Part shown: positions 48,963-56,318 of the stretch, in pieces | Position numbering within the stretch: the stretch's first letter is position 1 | Layout: every line of letters starts with the position of its first letter | NCBI RefSeq assembly: GCF_004348335.1 | Contig: NZ_SMJW01000017.1 | Span: 1-56,318 of the forward strand | Length of the DNA stretch: 56,318 nucleotides | Source: Actinomadura bangladeshensis | GTDB taxonomy: Bacteria; Actinomycetota; Actinomycetes; Streptosporangiales; Streptosporangiaceae | Reading direction: 5' to 3' | Position numbers and translations under genes: made by a program | Notes under the pieces: model-generated | Seen by the model: only the letters and a program-made list of their open reading frames with translations | Database searches by the model: none | What the model was told of the DNA's origin: nothing

Positions 48963-50029
48963 GAGGCGGCCGGGGGACGCCCCTCCCAGGCGTCGCGGAG
49001 CAGGACCCGGAGACCCGCCTCCTCCGGCGGACGCGGGTTGGCGAACCCGCCGGCGGCGGCCCGCGCGACGACATCGTCCAGGTGAGCGGGGTCGGCGCCC
49101 AAATCCTTGAGTGAACGCGGCAGGCCCAGCGAACCGGACAGGTCCCAGAGCGCGCGGGCCGGGTCGTCGCGTCCGAGCGCCCGCCGGAGCGCCGCCACGG
49201 CGTCCGGTGCGGCGGGGGCGTTGTAGGCGAGGGCGTGCGGCAGCAGGACCGCATGCGTCTCGGCGTGCGGCAGGTTCAGCGAGCCGCCGAGGATGTGGCA
49301 CAGCTTGTGGTGCAGGCCCATCGTGGTGGCGCCCAGGCACGTCCCGCACAGCCACGCCCCGTACAGGGCCCGGGTTCGCGCGGGCAGGCCGCCGGGGTTC
49401 CGGACGACCTCCGGCAGCGCCCCGGCCAGCGCGCGGACCGCCTCCTCGGCCATCAGCGAGACGATCGGCGACGCGTCCGGAGCGTAGAGCGCCTCGACGG
49501 CGTGCGCCGTCGCGTTCATCGCCGACGCCGCCGACACGGCCGCCGGCAGCCCCAGCGTCAGGGACGGGTCGTAGAGCACCGTCCGGGCTAGCACGCGCTC
49601 GTCGCGCCCGGTGCGCTTGACGCCGTCCTCCGTCATGCCCCACGTCGGCGTCATCTCCGACCCGGAGTACGTCGTCGGGACGGCCACGATCGGCAGCCCC
49701 GTCTCCCTGGCGACCGCCTTGGCCAGGCCGACCGCCGACCCGCCGCCGAACGCGAGCAGGCCGTCCGCGCCGAGCGTCCCGGCGACCCGGCACGCCTCCG
49801 CCGCCGCCTCCGCCGGGACGTGCATCACGGCCCCGGCGTGGACGCCCGCGACCCGCGCGCCCAGCGGGGACGCGGCGCGTCCGGCGTCCGCCCGCCGGCC
49901 GGGCGTCGACAGGACGAGCACCCGGGACAGGCCGAGCGCGTCCACCTCGGCGGGCAGTCCGGCGAGCACGCCGTCGCCGAAGACGACCCGTACGGGGAGC
50001 GGCCGGTAGGCGAATCGCAGCGCGTCCAT
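48959..50029 (-). CDS. Maleylacetate reductase-like iron-type alcohol dehydrogenase
   Basis: The 356-residue protein resembles maleylacetate reductases of the iron-containing alcohol dehydrogenase family. It opens with VVFGDGVLAGLPAEVDALGLSRVLVLSTPG. The nucleotide loop is GADGLLAFGGGSAVGLAKAVA, followed by IVAVPTTYSGSEMTPTWGMTEDGVKRTGRD. Metal-site His residues appear in MNATAHAVEALYAPDASP, LHHKLCHILGG and LPHAETHAVLLPHALAYN. The family reduces maleylacetate to 3-oxoadipate in hydroxyquinol and resorcinol breakdown. No hydroxyquinol dioxygenase gene is next to it, so the substrate is tentative. Its stop overlaps the polA stop by four bases. Confidence 0.88.
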   Translation of the reverse strand: MDALRFAYRPLPVRVVFGDGVLAGLPAEVDALGLSRVLVLSTPGRRADAGRAASPLGARVAGVHAGAVMHVPAEAAAEACRVAGTLGADGLLAFGGGSAVGLAKAVARETGLPIVAVPTTYSGSEMTPTWGMTEDGVKRTGRDERVLARTVLYDPSLTLGLPAAVSAASAMNATAHAVEALYAPDASPIVSLMAEEAVRALAGALPEVVRNPGGLPARTRALYGAWLCGTCLGATTMGLHHKLCHILGGSLNLPHAETHAVLLPHALAYNAPAAPDAVAALRRALGRDDPARALWDLSGSLGLPRSLKDLGADPAHLDDVVARAAAGGFANPRPPEEAGLRVLLRDAWEGRPPAAS

Positions 50030-50091
50030 GCCCCGACCCTACGATCAGCGCCTCTCCCGGCGGGTAGGGTCCGCGGAAGGGGGAGGTACTC

Positions 50092-50589
50092 ATGGAGATC
50101 GAGATGGTCGTCGAGATCCCCGGCGGATCCCGCAACAAGTACGAGATGGACCACCGGCTCGGCCGCATCAGGCTCGACCGGATGCTGTTCACGGCGACCC
50201 GGTACCCGCACGACTACGGCTACATCCCGGACACCTGCGCCGAGGACGGCGACCCGCTGGACGCGATGGTGCTGCTGGAGGAGCCCACGTTCCCCGGCTG
50301 CCAGATCACCGTCCGCAGCGTCGGCGTGTTCTGGATGCACGACGAGAAGGGCCCGGACGCCAAGGTGCTCACGGTGCCGTCCCGCGACGTCCGGTACGCC
50401 GGCGTCCAGGACCTGCGGGACGTGCACGAGCACGTCCTCGACGAGATCGCGCACTTCTTCGACATCTACAAGAGCCTGGAACCGGGCAAGGCCGCCGACG
50501 TGCGCGGGTGGCAGGACCGGCAGGTCGCCGACCGCACGATCACCGAGGCGGCCGAACGCGCGCGGGCGACCCACAGCACGACCGGCTGA
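50092..50589 (+). CDS. ppa: Inorganic pyrophosphatase (family I)
   Basis: The 165-residue cytosolic enzyme has the family I signature EDGDPLDAMVLLEEPTFPGC and the substrate-binding motifs KYEMDH, RMLFTATRYPHDYGYIPDT and DAKVLTVPSRDVRY. The length is normal for actinobacterial hexameric enzymes. It hydrolyses pyrophosphate to phosphate and pulls biosynthetic reactions forward. GGGAGG lies six bases before ATG 50092. The gene is divergent from the maleylacetate-reductase-like gene and stands alone. Confidence 0.95.
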   Translation: MEIEMVVEIPGGSRNKYEMDHRLGRIRLDRMLFTATRYPHDYGYIPDTCAEDGDPLDAMVLLEEPTFPGCQITVRSVGVFWMHDEKGPDAKVLTVPSRDVRYAGVQDLRDVHEHVLDEIAHFFDIYKSLEPGKAADVRGWQDRQVADRTITEAAERARATHSTTG

Positions 50590-50704
50590 TCCGGGCCGGC
50601 GCGCGGCCCCGCGTGACCGACCTCACCCGCAGGGCCGCGGCCGGGCGTGTAGCGTCGGCATCCCCCGGGGGCGGGCGCGTCCCCGGATCCGGAGGTGAGG
50701 CCGC

Positions 50705-51520
50705 ATGAGCGCGGGTGGAAGGGGCGGCGCGGACGACGGGATCCGCTCGGACCGCCCGGTGTCGGCGCGGGTCTGGGACTATTGGCTCGGCGGCAAGGAC
50801 CACTACGAGGTGGACCGGATCGCGGGCGAGCAGGTCGCGCGGCGGGTCCCCGGGATCGTCGCAGCCGCCCGCACCGACCGGCTCTTCCTCGGCCGCTGCG
50901 TCCGCCACCTGGCCGGGGAGGAGGGCGTGCGGCAGTTCCTCGACATCGGCACCGGGCTGCCGACCGCCGACAACACCCACGAGATCGCCCAGCGGGTGGC
51001 GCCGGAGTCGCGCATCGTCTACGTCGACAACGACCCGCTGGTGCTCGCCCACGCGCGTGCGCTCCTCACGAGCTCGCCGGAGGGCGCCACCAGCTACATC
51101 GACGCCGACGTCCGCGACCCCGAGCGGATCCTCGACGAGGCCTCCGCGACGATCGACCTCGGCAAGCCCGTCGCCCTGATGATGCTCGCCCTGCTGCACC
51201 TCATCACCGACGACGGCGAGGCGCGCGGCATCCTGGACCGGCTCGCCAGCGCGCTCGCCCCCGGCAGTTTCGTAGCGCTGTCGCACGCCTGCCTGGACGT
51301 GGACGTCACGCACGCCGCCGTCGAGGCGTGGAACGAGAGCGGCACCCCGCACCCGCTCAGGGCCCGGACCGCCGCGGAGATCGAGGCGCTGTTCGACGGC
51401 CTGGAATTGGTCGATCCCGGAGTGGTGTCGTGCTCCCGGTGGCGTCCCGAACCCAATCCGTGGGGCGAGCCGCAGGAGACCATGACCTTTTGTGGAGTGG
51501 CGAGAAAACTATCGGCCTGA
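50705..51520 (+). CDS. SAM-dependent methyltransferase, DUF574/SAV2177 family
   Basis: The 271-residue protein matches the SAV2177-like family common in actinomycetes. RPVSARVWDYWLGGKDHYEVDRIAGEQV is its N-terminal signature. SAM-binding motif I is QFLDIGTGLPTADNTHEIAQ (about residue 80), with acidic YVDNDPLVLAHARAL and ALMMLALLHLITDD after it. The substrate is unknown. Many copies per genome are usual, often beside regulators such as conservons. GGAGG lies upstream of ATG 50705. Downstream is an AhpD-like gene after 56 bases that hold an AT-rich promoter-like stretch. Confidence 0.9.
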   Translation: MSAGGRGGADDGIRSDRPVSARVWDYWLGGKDHYEVDRIAGEQVARRVPGIVAAARTDRLFLGRCVRHLAGEEGVRQFLDIGTGLPTADNTHEIAQRVAPESRIVYVDNDPLVLAHARALLTSSPEGATSYIDADVRDPERILDEASATIDLGKPVALMMLALLHLITDDGEARGILDRLASALAPGSFVALSHACLDVDVTHAAVEAWNESGTPHPLRARTAAEIEALFDGLELVDPGVVSCSRWRPEPNPWGEPQETMTFCGVARKLSA

Positions 51521-51576
51521 GGGTGTTCGTACGAGGATAAGAGGAATTCCCTACATCGTTCCTCTGGAGGCGGTCC

Positions 51577-52125
51577 TTGGCGCATATCGAATTGGACGAG
51601 AATGTCCCCGGGCTGCCGTCCCTGCTCCGGTTCCGGCCGGAGACGGCCGGCCCGCTCAGCGCGCTCGCCGACGCACTGCTGCGCGGCCCCGGCCCGCTCG
51701 ACCGCGGTGAGCGGGAGCTGATCGCCGCCTACGTGTCCGAGCTGAACGGCTGCCGGTTCTGCGCCTCCTCGCACGGCGCGTGCGCCGCCGCGCAGCTGCC
51801 CGGCGGCATGACGCTCGTCCGGCAGATCCACGCCGATCCCGAGGCCGCGCCCGTATCCGCCAAGCTCAAGGCGCTCCTGGCCATCGCCGCCGCCGTGCAG
51901 CGCGGCGGCCGGGAGGTCGGCGACGCGCACATCGCGGCCGCGCGCGAGGCCGGCGCCACGGACGTCGAGATCCACGACGCGGTCCTCATCGCCGCCGCGT
52001 TCTGCATGTACAACCGGTACGTGGACGGGCTGGCGACCAGCGCCCCGGAGGACCCGGCCGCGTACGCGCGGATGGCCGAGCGGCTCGTCGCCCACGGGTA
52101 CGGGAGCGCCGCGGCCCCGCGCTGA
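51577..52125 (+). CDS. AhpD-like carboxymuconolactone-decarboxylase-family protein
   Basis: The 182-residue protein starts at TTG 51577 behind GGAGG six bases upstream. The redox motif C-x-x-C-x-x-x-H appears as NGCRFCASSHGAC (about residues 58-70), typical of AhpD-type peroxidase-related proteins. The Glu of the proton-relay motif is in AYVSELNGC. The helices KLKALLAIAAAVQRGGREVG and VEIHDAVLIAAAFCMYNRYVDGLA complete the family fold. It probably reduces peroxides or protects a thiol partner. It is followed by two unrecognised genes on the same strand. Confidence 0.88.
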   Translation: MAHIELDENVPGLPSLLRFRPETAGPLSALADALLRGPGPLDRGERELIAAYVSELNGCRFCASSHGACAAAQLPGGMTLVRQIHADPEAAPVSAKLKALLAIAAAVQRGGREVGDAHIAAAREAGATDVEIHDAVLIAAAFCMYNRYVDGLATSAPEDPAAYARMAERLVAHGYGSAAAPR

Positions 52126-52167
52126 AACCGGTTGGCCGCAGGGGCCCCGGCGGGCAGGACGGGCCGG

Positions 52168-52680
52168 GTGAAGATCAGGCCCGCCGGCGGTGTGGTGGCG
52201 TCGGGGCGGCATGCCTGGACCGCCCGGCCGTCCGGCCCGGCGCGGCTGCTCGACCAGGCCGGCGCGGCGGGCGGTGTCGTCGCGGCGGGCGCGGGCGTCG
52301 ACCTCGGCGCCGGTTTCCGCTCGGCGCGGCTGGACGGCGCGCACGGCGACCAGCGCGACGCCGTCCTCGCCGCGCTGCGGGTCGTGGGCGTCGACGGCGC
52401 GCACCGGCTCGGGCAGCGGGCCGGCTTCCTGGTGGCGCTGTTCGGCCCTTCGGTGACGCGGCGGGTCGGCGCCGCCGCCGCGCGGGCCGTGGAAGAGGAG
52501 CGGTGGGCGGCCCTGCACCTGGCGTCGGCCGCCAGCGACGTCCTCGGGCCCGAGCAACTCGAGCGGGTGCTGGAACGCCGGCACGCGCTCGGCGGACGCG
52601 AGCGGCGGCTGGCGACGCAGAGCCGCCGCGACCGCCTCGACGACCTGCGCCGGCGCCGCCGCCACGACGACGACCACTGA
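52168..52680 (+). CDS. Unrecognised protein with basic C-terminal helix
   Basis: The reading frame has third codon positions almost all G or C, unlike the opposite-strand frames, so coding is likely. I chose GTG 52168, with AGGA eight bases upstream. A TTG at 52132 has no site. The 170-residue protein begins MKIRPAGGVVASGRHAW. A Gly/Ala-rich middle (AGAAGGVVAAGAGVDLGAGF) is followed by helices such as HLASAASDVLGPEQLERVLERRHALGGRERRLATQSRRDRLDDLRRRRR. The C-terminus is strongly charged and could bind nucleic acid or a partner. There is no signal peptide. The next gene starts four bases after its stop. Confidence 0.55.
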   Translation: MKIRPAGGVVASGRHAWTARPSGPARLLDQAGAAGGVVAAGAGVDLGAGFRSARLDGAHGDQRDAVLAALRVVGVDGAHRLGQRAGFLVALFGPSVTRRVGAAAARAVEEERWAALHLASAASDVLGPEQLERVLERRHALGGRERRLATQSRRDRLDDLRRRRRHDDDH

Positions 52681-52684
52681 CGAG

Positions 52685-53218
52685 GTGTGCGGCGTCCGCG
52701 AACCGGCCGCGGTGCCGGACGCCGTGCTGCGCGAGTGGGCGGACGCCGGCCTGGCGAGCTGGCGCGAGGGGGCCGGATACGGCGCGGCCCGCCCGCCCGC
52801 CGAAGATCCGGCCGTCGCCGGCGCCTACGCCGCCGACCTCGTGGCGCGCCGCGTCCGCCGCGCGATCGGGGCCCTCGCCGTCCGCGACGACCCCGTCATC
52901 GCGCACGCCCTCGCGAAGCCGTCGGCCGAGCCGCTCCTCTGCGCGCTCGCGATCGCCGTCACGTGCAGCGCCCCCGGCACCGGTCTCGCCCTCGTGGCGC
53001 CGCCGCGCACCGTCACCGTCCCCGGCTACCCGGCCACGACGCTCGCCGACGAGGACGGCCCCTGGCACCGCGCCCTGCCCGCCGCCCGCGACCTCGGCGC
53101 CGACACCTCCGTGTTCTGGGACGAGATCGCCGAGCACGGCCTGCGCGTCCCCGCGTCCTGGCTCGCGCACGGCGGCTGGCCCGCGCTGTGGTCGCGCGCC
53201 CACGCCCGCCGCCGCTGA
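52685..53218 (+). CDS. Unrecognised 177-residue protein
   Basis: It starts at GTG 52685, four bases after the previous stop, with GAGGTG purines at the start. The protein is mixed helical: VPDAVLREWADAGLASWREGAGYGAARP, AYAADLVARRVRRAIGALAVRDDPVIAHALAKP. A central hydrophobic part (LLCALAIAVTCSAPGTGLALVAPPRTVTVPGY) may be a strand-rich core and not a membrane helix. The end is TSVFWDEIAEHGLRVPASWLAHGGWPALWSRA. I do not recognise a family. It ends four bases before the convergent glycosyltransferase gene. The tight spacing suggests one operon with the gene before it. Confidence 0.6.
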   Translation: MCGVREPAAVPDAVLREWADAGLASWREGAGYGAARPPAEDPAVAGAYAADLVARRVRRAIGALAVRDDPVIAHALAKPSAEPLLCALAIAVTCSAPGTGLALVAPPRTVTVPGYPATTLADEDGPWHRALPAARDLGADTSVFWDEIAEHGLRVPASWLAHGGWPALWSRAHARRR

Positions 53219-53222
53219 CGGC

Positions 53223-54893
53223 TCACGGCCGCCGGAAGATCGTGATGGAGTGGCCGACCTCGCCGACCGGCGTGCTGGAGGCGATCAGCGGGGTGAGCCG
53301 CGGGTCGTCCTTGGCGATCCAGCTGTCGGACACCGCGAGCAGGCCGTGCACCCGGTCCGGGGGCACGGTGAGCGGGTCGGCCGCGCGGATGCCGTAGTAG
53401 GACGGGACGCCGCTGCCCTTGTAGGCGAGCCAGACCCGCTCACCGGGGTAGCGGCCGCGCAGCCGGTCGGCGAGCCGCCCCAGATCCTGACCCCAGTCCA
53501 CGTTGGAGTCGTGCAGGTACAGGTGCGTCTTGGACGGCCCGCCGAACGCCTCGTTCGAGTACGGCAGGTAGTACGGGAAGGCCCGCAGCGAGCTGACCGC
53601 GACGAACAGCACCAGCACGCCCACCGCGATCCTCGTCGCCCGGCGGCCGACGAGCACCGCCCCGGCCGCCGCCACCGCCAGGAACATCGGGAGGAAGATC
53701 GCATACCGGACGCCGAGGTCGCGGGCCCCGGTCATCGCCACCGCCAGCAGCACGGCCGCCGGCGCGAGGACGTACGGCGCGGCCGGGCGCAGGCGGGTCA
53801 GCAGCGCCATCGCGGCGACGCCCGCCGCCCACAGAGCGAGCATCCCCAGCGGCGTCTTCACCAGCAGCGCTGCGGGCAGGTAGTACCAGCGCGACCCCCG
53901 GTAGGTGTCGCCGAACAGGAAGCCCGTCCACGTCAGGTCCTCGAAGCCGAACTGGACGCGCATCCCGTCCCGGAACGGCCTCGGGAACGGCAGCACGTCG
54001 ACGAGGAGGCCGCGGAGCCCGCCGATCGCCGGGACGCCGGCGGGCGCCGTCCACCGCAGCCGCGGATCGACGGCCAGGTACGCCGCCCACACCACCCCGG
54101 CGGCCAGCACGCCGGTGCCCGCGGCCGACAGCAGGGCGGCGGCGATGGGCCGCCGGGCACCGCGCGACCGGCACGACGTCCAGATCGACACCGCCACCAG
54201 CGCCAGCAGCACCGGGACGGCCGGAAGCGCGCTCATCTTCGTCGCCATCGCCGCGCCGAGCGCCAGCCCCGTGAGCGGGACGTAGAGCCGCGGTCGCCGC
54301 CGCGCCCGCCACGCGAGCCACACCGATGTCAGCAGGAACCCGGCCGTGGGCACGTCGAGCGTCGCCAGCGAGCCGTGCGCGATGACGTCCGGGGAGAACG
54401 CGTAGAGGGCGAGCGCCGCCGCACCGCCGGCCGGGCCGGCGAGGTCGCGCGCGAACGCGAAGACGACCAGCCCGAACAGCAGCGTCAGGACGATGACCGG
54501 CAGCCGCGCGGCCAGCAGGACGCGCTGCGCGTCGTTGCCCGACGCGTACAGGAGGTGGGGCCCGACCTCCAGGTCGCTCCCGGTGAAGGAGGCGTCCAGG
54601 CGGGCGCCGCCGAGCACCGCCCCGGCACCGATGAGGATCTTGCCGAGCGGCGGATGCTCGGGGTTGTGCCGAAGGTCGTGGTCGCGCAGGTAGGTGACGC
54701 CCGTGCCGATGTACACGGGCTCGTCGATGGTCGGGGACTGGGCGACGGCCGTGGCGAGCATCGCGAACGCCATCTGCGCCAGCAGCGCCGCCGCGACCGC
54801 GGCCAGCGGCCATCGCCGGTTCCGGCGCAGCGCCCGGAACCGGCCGGCCGGTGCTGCACCGGGCGGCGCCGCCGGCTCCCCGACCGCGGTCAT
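53223..54893 (-). CDS. Membrane glycosyltransferase, PMT/ArnT-like GT39 fold
   Basis: The 556-residue protein has about 11 hydrophobic helices. The first extracytoplasmic loop carries SPTIDEPVYIGTGVTYLRDHDLRHNPEHPPLGKIL, whose D-E pair and HPPL match the catalytic loop of protein O-mannosyl- or ArnT-type transferases using lipid-linked sugars. Further loops include IAHGSLATLDVPTAGF and KTPLGMLALWA. A C-terminal soluble part (TRIAVGVLVLFVAV to VGHSITIFRRP) has NVDWGQDLGRLADRLRGRYPGERVWLAYKG. The acceptor is unknown: a protein, a wall polymer or a lipid. It overlaps the upstream membrane enzyme gene by one base of ATGA, so the two act together in the envelope. Confidence 0.85.
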   Translation of the reverse strand: MTAVGEPAAPPGAAPAGRFRALRRNRRWPLAAVAAALLAQMAFAMLATAVAQSPTIDEPVYIGTGVTYLRDHDLRHNPEHPPLGKILIGAGAVLGGARLDASFTGSDLEVGPHLLYASGNDAQRVLLAARLPVIVLTLLFGLVVFAFARDLAGPAGGAAALALYAFSPDVIAHGSLATLDVPTAGFLLTSVWLAWRARRRPRLYVPLTGLALGAAMATKMSALPAVPVLLALVAVSIWTSCRSRGARRPIAAALLSAAGTGVLAAGVVWAAYLAVDPRLRWTAPAGVPAIGGLRGLLVDVLPFPRPFRDGMRVQFGFEDLTWTGFLFGDTYRGSRWYYLPAALLVKTPLGMLALWAAGVAAMALLTRLRPAAPYVLAPAAVLLAVAMTGARDLGVRYAIFLPMFLAVAAAGAVLVGRRATRIAVGVLVLFVAVSSLRAFPYYLPYSNEAFGGPSKTHLYLHDSNVDWGQDLGRLADRLRGRYPGERVWLAYKGSGVPSYYGIRAADPLTVPPDRVHGLLAVSDSWIAKDDPRLTPLIASSTPVGEVGHSITIFRRP

Positions 54894-56318
54894 CAGCCGA
54901 AGGCGGTGAGGAAGCGGTCGCGGAACGCGCTCATCGGCCACACCGGGGAGTCCTTGCCGGGCCGCAGGCCGTCCTGCCAGTTCCAGCCCGAGATCTTGTC
55001 GATGACGGCCTTGTCCTTGGCGACGACCGTGATGGGCACGTCCCGGCTCGCGCCCGCACCGGTGATGAGCGGCGCGGGCTGGTGGTCGCCGAGGAAGATG
55101 AGCACCGTCCTGTCATTCCCGTACGTCTCCAGGTACGACACCAGGGTGTTCAGCGTGTACTCGATCGACTTGCGGTACTCGGTGCGGATCTGGCCGCCGG
55201 CCGGCCAGGGCGCGTCGTAGCCCTTGCCCATCCCGTTGAAGACCGAGCCGTCCCCGACCTCGTCCCACGGGACGAGCCGCGGAATGGACGCCCACGGCGC
55301 GTGGCTCGACACCAGCGCCGTCTCCGCCATCACCGGCGGCCGGTCCTTCTTCGCCAGTTCGGTGCGCTGCAGCGTCGACAGCGTGTACTGGTCCGGCATG
55401 GTCGCGAAGCTGAACCGGGGGCCGCGGTACCCGAGGTTCCGGTCGTCGTACACCTTGTCGTACCCGTAGAACCTCCCCTCGGGCCAGGCCCGCGTGATCG
55501 CCGGCATCAGCGCCACCGTCCGCGCGTCCGCCTTGCGGAACGCGCCGTTCAGCGTCAGCCGGTCGCTGTTGACGAGCGTCCGGTACCGCTGCTGGTTGTT
55601 GATCCACAGCCCGGACAGCAGCGTCGCGTGCGCGAGCCAGCTGCCGCCGCCCGCCGTGGACGAGGTGAGCCATCCGCTGCGCGCGGCGAACCCGGCCTCG
55701 CGGAGCCGCTGCGACCCCTGGTCCAGGACGGCGTCGACCCGCGGCGCGTACTGCGGGCTCTCCACCGCCGAACGCCCGTAGCTCTCCACGAACGCCAGGA
55801 GGACGTCCTTGCCGCGCAGCCCGGCCAGCAGTTCGTCGCCCGGCGTGTCCCTGAACCTGTCGACGGCGGCGGCCTTCGCGAACTCCTCTCGGTCGTTCAG
55901 GCTCGCCCGCACCGCCCGCGCGTGGTCGTAGGCGAGCACCGCCGCGCTCCGGGACGCGACCGGCACGCCGTGGACGAGCTGCGCGCCGAGTACGGCGCAC
56001 ACGACCCAGGCCGTCCCCAGCACCGCCGCCGCCCGCGCCGCCGCCCGGTCGTGCCGGACGACCACCCGGCCGAGGCGCAGCGCCGACAGCGACATCAGCG
56101 CGATCACCCCGGCCGCCAGCACCACGGTGAGGACCACGGCGGCGATCGCCCCGGCCCGCCCGGCGGACTCGTCCACGAATTCCACGGCCGGCCCCAGCAG
56201 CGGCCAGTCGAGCACCAGGTCGAACGGCCGGACGAGCACGGCGTCGAACCCGATGTCCAGCACCTTCAGCACGAACAGCAGGCCGAGGACGGCCCCGGCC
56301 GTCCCCGCCGCGTAGCGC
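54893..56318 (-). CDS. Sulfatase-fold membrane phosphotransferase, LTA-synthase-like (N-terminus cut by window end)
   Basis: The frame is open to the last base of the window, so the N-terminus lies outside. A GTG at 56272 is an internal candidate only. About 475 residues are visible. Three or four N-terminal helices (AAGTAGAVLGLLFVLKVL, IAAVVLTVVLAAGVIALMSLSAL, VLGTAWVVCAVLGAQLVHG) precede a large outer domain. That domain has DVLLAFVESYGRSA, SSTAGGGSWLAHATLLSGLW with a Ser/Thr nucleophile region, and LIFLGDHQPAPLI, the metal-binding end of sulfatase/LTA-synthase folds. It could transfer a phosphoglycerol-like or phosphoethanolamine group, or hydrolyse one, on a surface polymer. It is coupled to the GT39-type gene (ATGA). 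Confidence 0.82.
   Translation of the reverse strand, partial: RYAAGTAGAVLGLLFVLKVLDIGFDAVLVRPFDLVLDWPLLGPAVEFVDESAGRAGAIAAVVLTVVLAAGVIALMSLSALRLGRVVVRHDRAAARAAAVLGTAWVVCAVLGAQLVHGVPVASRSAAVLAYDHARAVRASLNDREEFAKAAAVDRFRDTPGDELLAGLRGKDVLLAFVESYGRSAVESPQYAPRVDAVLDQGSQRLREAGFAARSGWLTSSTAGGGSWLAHATLLSGLWINNQQRYRTLVNSDRLTLNGAFRKADARTVALMPAITRAWPEGRFYGYDKVYDDRNLGYRGPRFSFATMPDQYTLSTLQRTELAKKDRPPVMAETALVSSHAPWASIPRLVPWDEVGDGSVFNGMGKGYDAPWPAGGQIRTEYRKSIEYTLNTLVSYLETYGNDRTVLIFLGDHQPAPLITGAGASRDVPITVVAKDKAVIDKISGWNWQDGLRPGKDSPVWPMSAFRDRFLTAFG

Noticed and set aside
46134..50192. 1352-residue minus-strand frame opposite polA
   Set aside because: It is a shadow of polA and its neighbours; the translation is Arg/Gly/Ala-rich without domains, while the plus frame has all polymerase motifs.

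Overview
The window comes from a high-GC actinomycete chromosome. Third codon positions are almost all G or C, GTG and TTG starts are common, and genes are packed with ATGA stop/start overlaps. Several gene families point to the Actinomycetota, most likely a Thermomonosporaceae or Streptosporangiales member such as Actinomadura. They include a mycothiol-type maleylpyruvate isomerase, F420-type oxidoreductases, a complete conservon (cvnA-B-C-D), a DUF2637 membrane protein, an SAV2177/DUF574-type methyltransferase and an actinobacterial QcrB with a PDWY motif. I saw no rRNA, tRNA, CRISPR array, prophage or insertion sequence. The genus is an inference.

Layout. 1-9.5 kb: a CHAP-domain protein cut by the window start, a double universal stress protein, a mycothiol-dependent isomerase divergent from a MerR regulator, a luciferase-like monooxygenase with its flavin reductase, an ArsR/SRPBCC/HEAT-repeat operon, and a membrane-anchored propeller-like protein of lower GC. 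9.5-18 kb: a PPOX flavin/F420 enzyme and an MFS exporter ending in a strong terminator. A LacI-regulated ABC importer follows (lipoprotein, ATPase, two permeases), coupled through a 30-residue repeat peptide to a short-chain dehydrogenase. 18-24.4 kb: a secreted barrel-like protein, a DUF2637 protein, a small protein coupled to an erythromycin-esterase homologue, a double-DUF427 protein, and Crp and TetR regulators.

24.4-31.3 kb holds redox genes: a solitary cytochrome b (QcrB), a hemerythrin-like protein that seems to have lost its iron ligands, and an FdhB-type iron-sulfur subunit with an NrfD-type membrane subunit but no catalytic subunit. Between them lies a secreted alpha-amylase with a starch-binding domain and a triple CTTGCAG-type operator. 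31.4-39.5 kb is an aerobic benzoate (box) cluster: PaaI-type thioesterase, PaaX-type regulator, benzoate-CoA ligase, BoxC and BoxB, then an acyl-CoA dehydrogenase divergent from its own TetR. The BoxA reductase is absent. 39.5-43.4 kb is the conservon.

43.9-56.3 kb: a secreted M28 peptidase behind two perfect palindromes, an F420-type oxidoreductase, DNA polymerase I, a maleylacetate-reductase-like dehydrogenase, inorganic pyrophosphatase, a DUF574 methyltransferase, an AhpD-like protein, two unrecognised genes, and a coupled pair made of a PMT/GT39-type glycosyltransferase and an LTA-synthase-like membrane enzyme. The last runs off the window end.

The best candidates for something undescribed are the 30-residue repeat peptide inside the ABC operon, the ligand-less hemerythrin beside a lone cytochrome b, the orphan FeS/NrfD pair, the small protein/esterase/DUF427 cluster, the glycosyltransferase/sulfatase-fold pair and the two unrecognised genes at 52.2-53.2 kb. 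No single locus clearly stands out as a new defence or mobile system.
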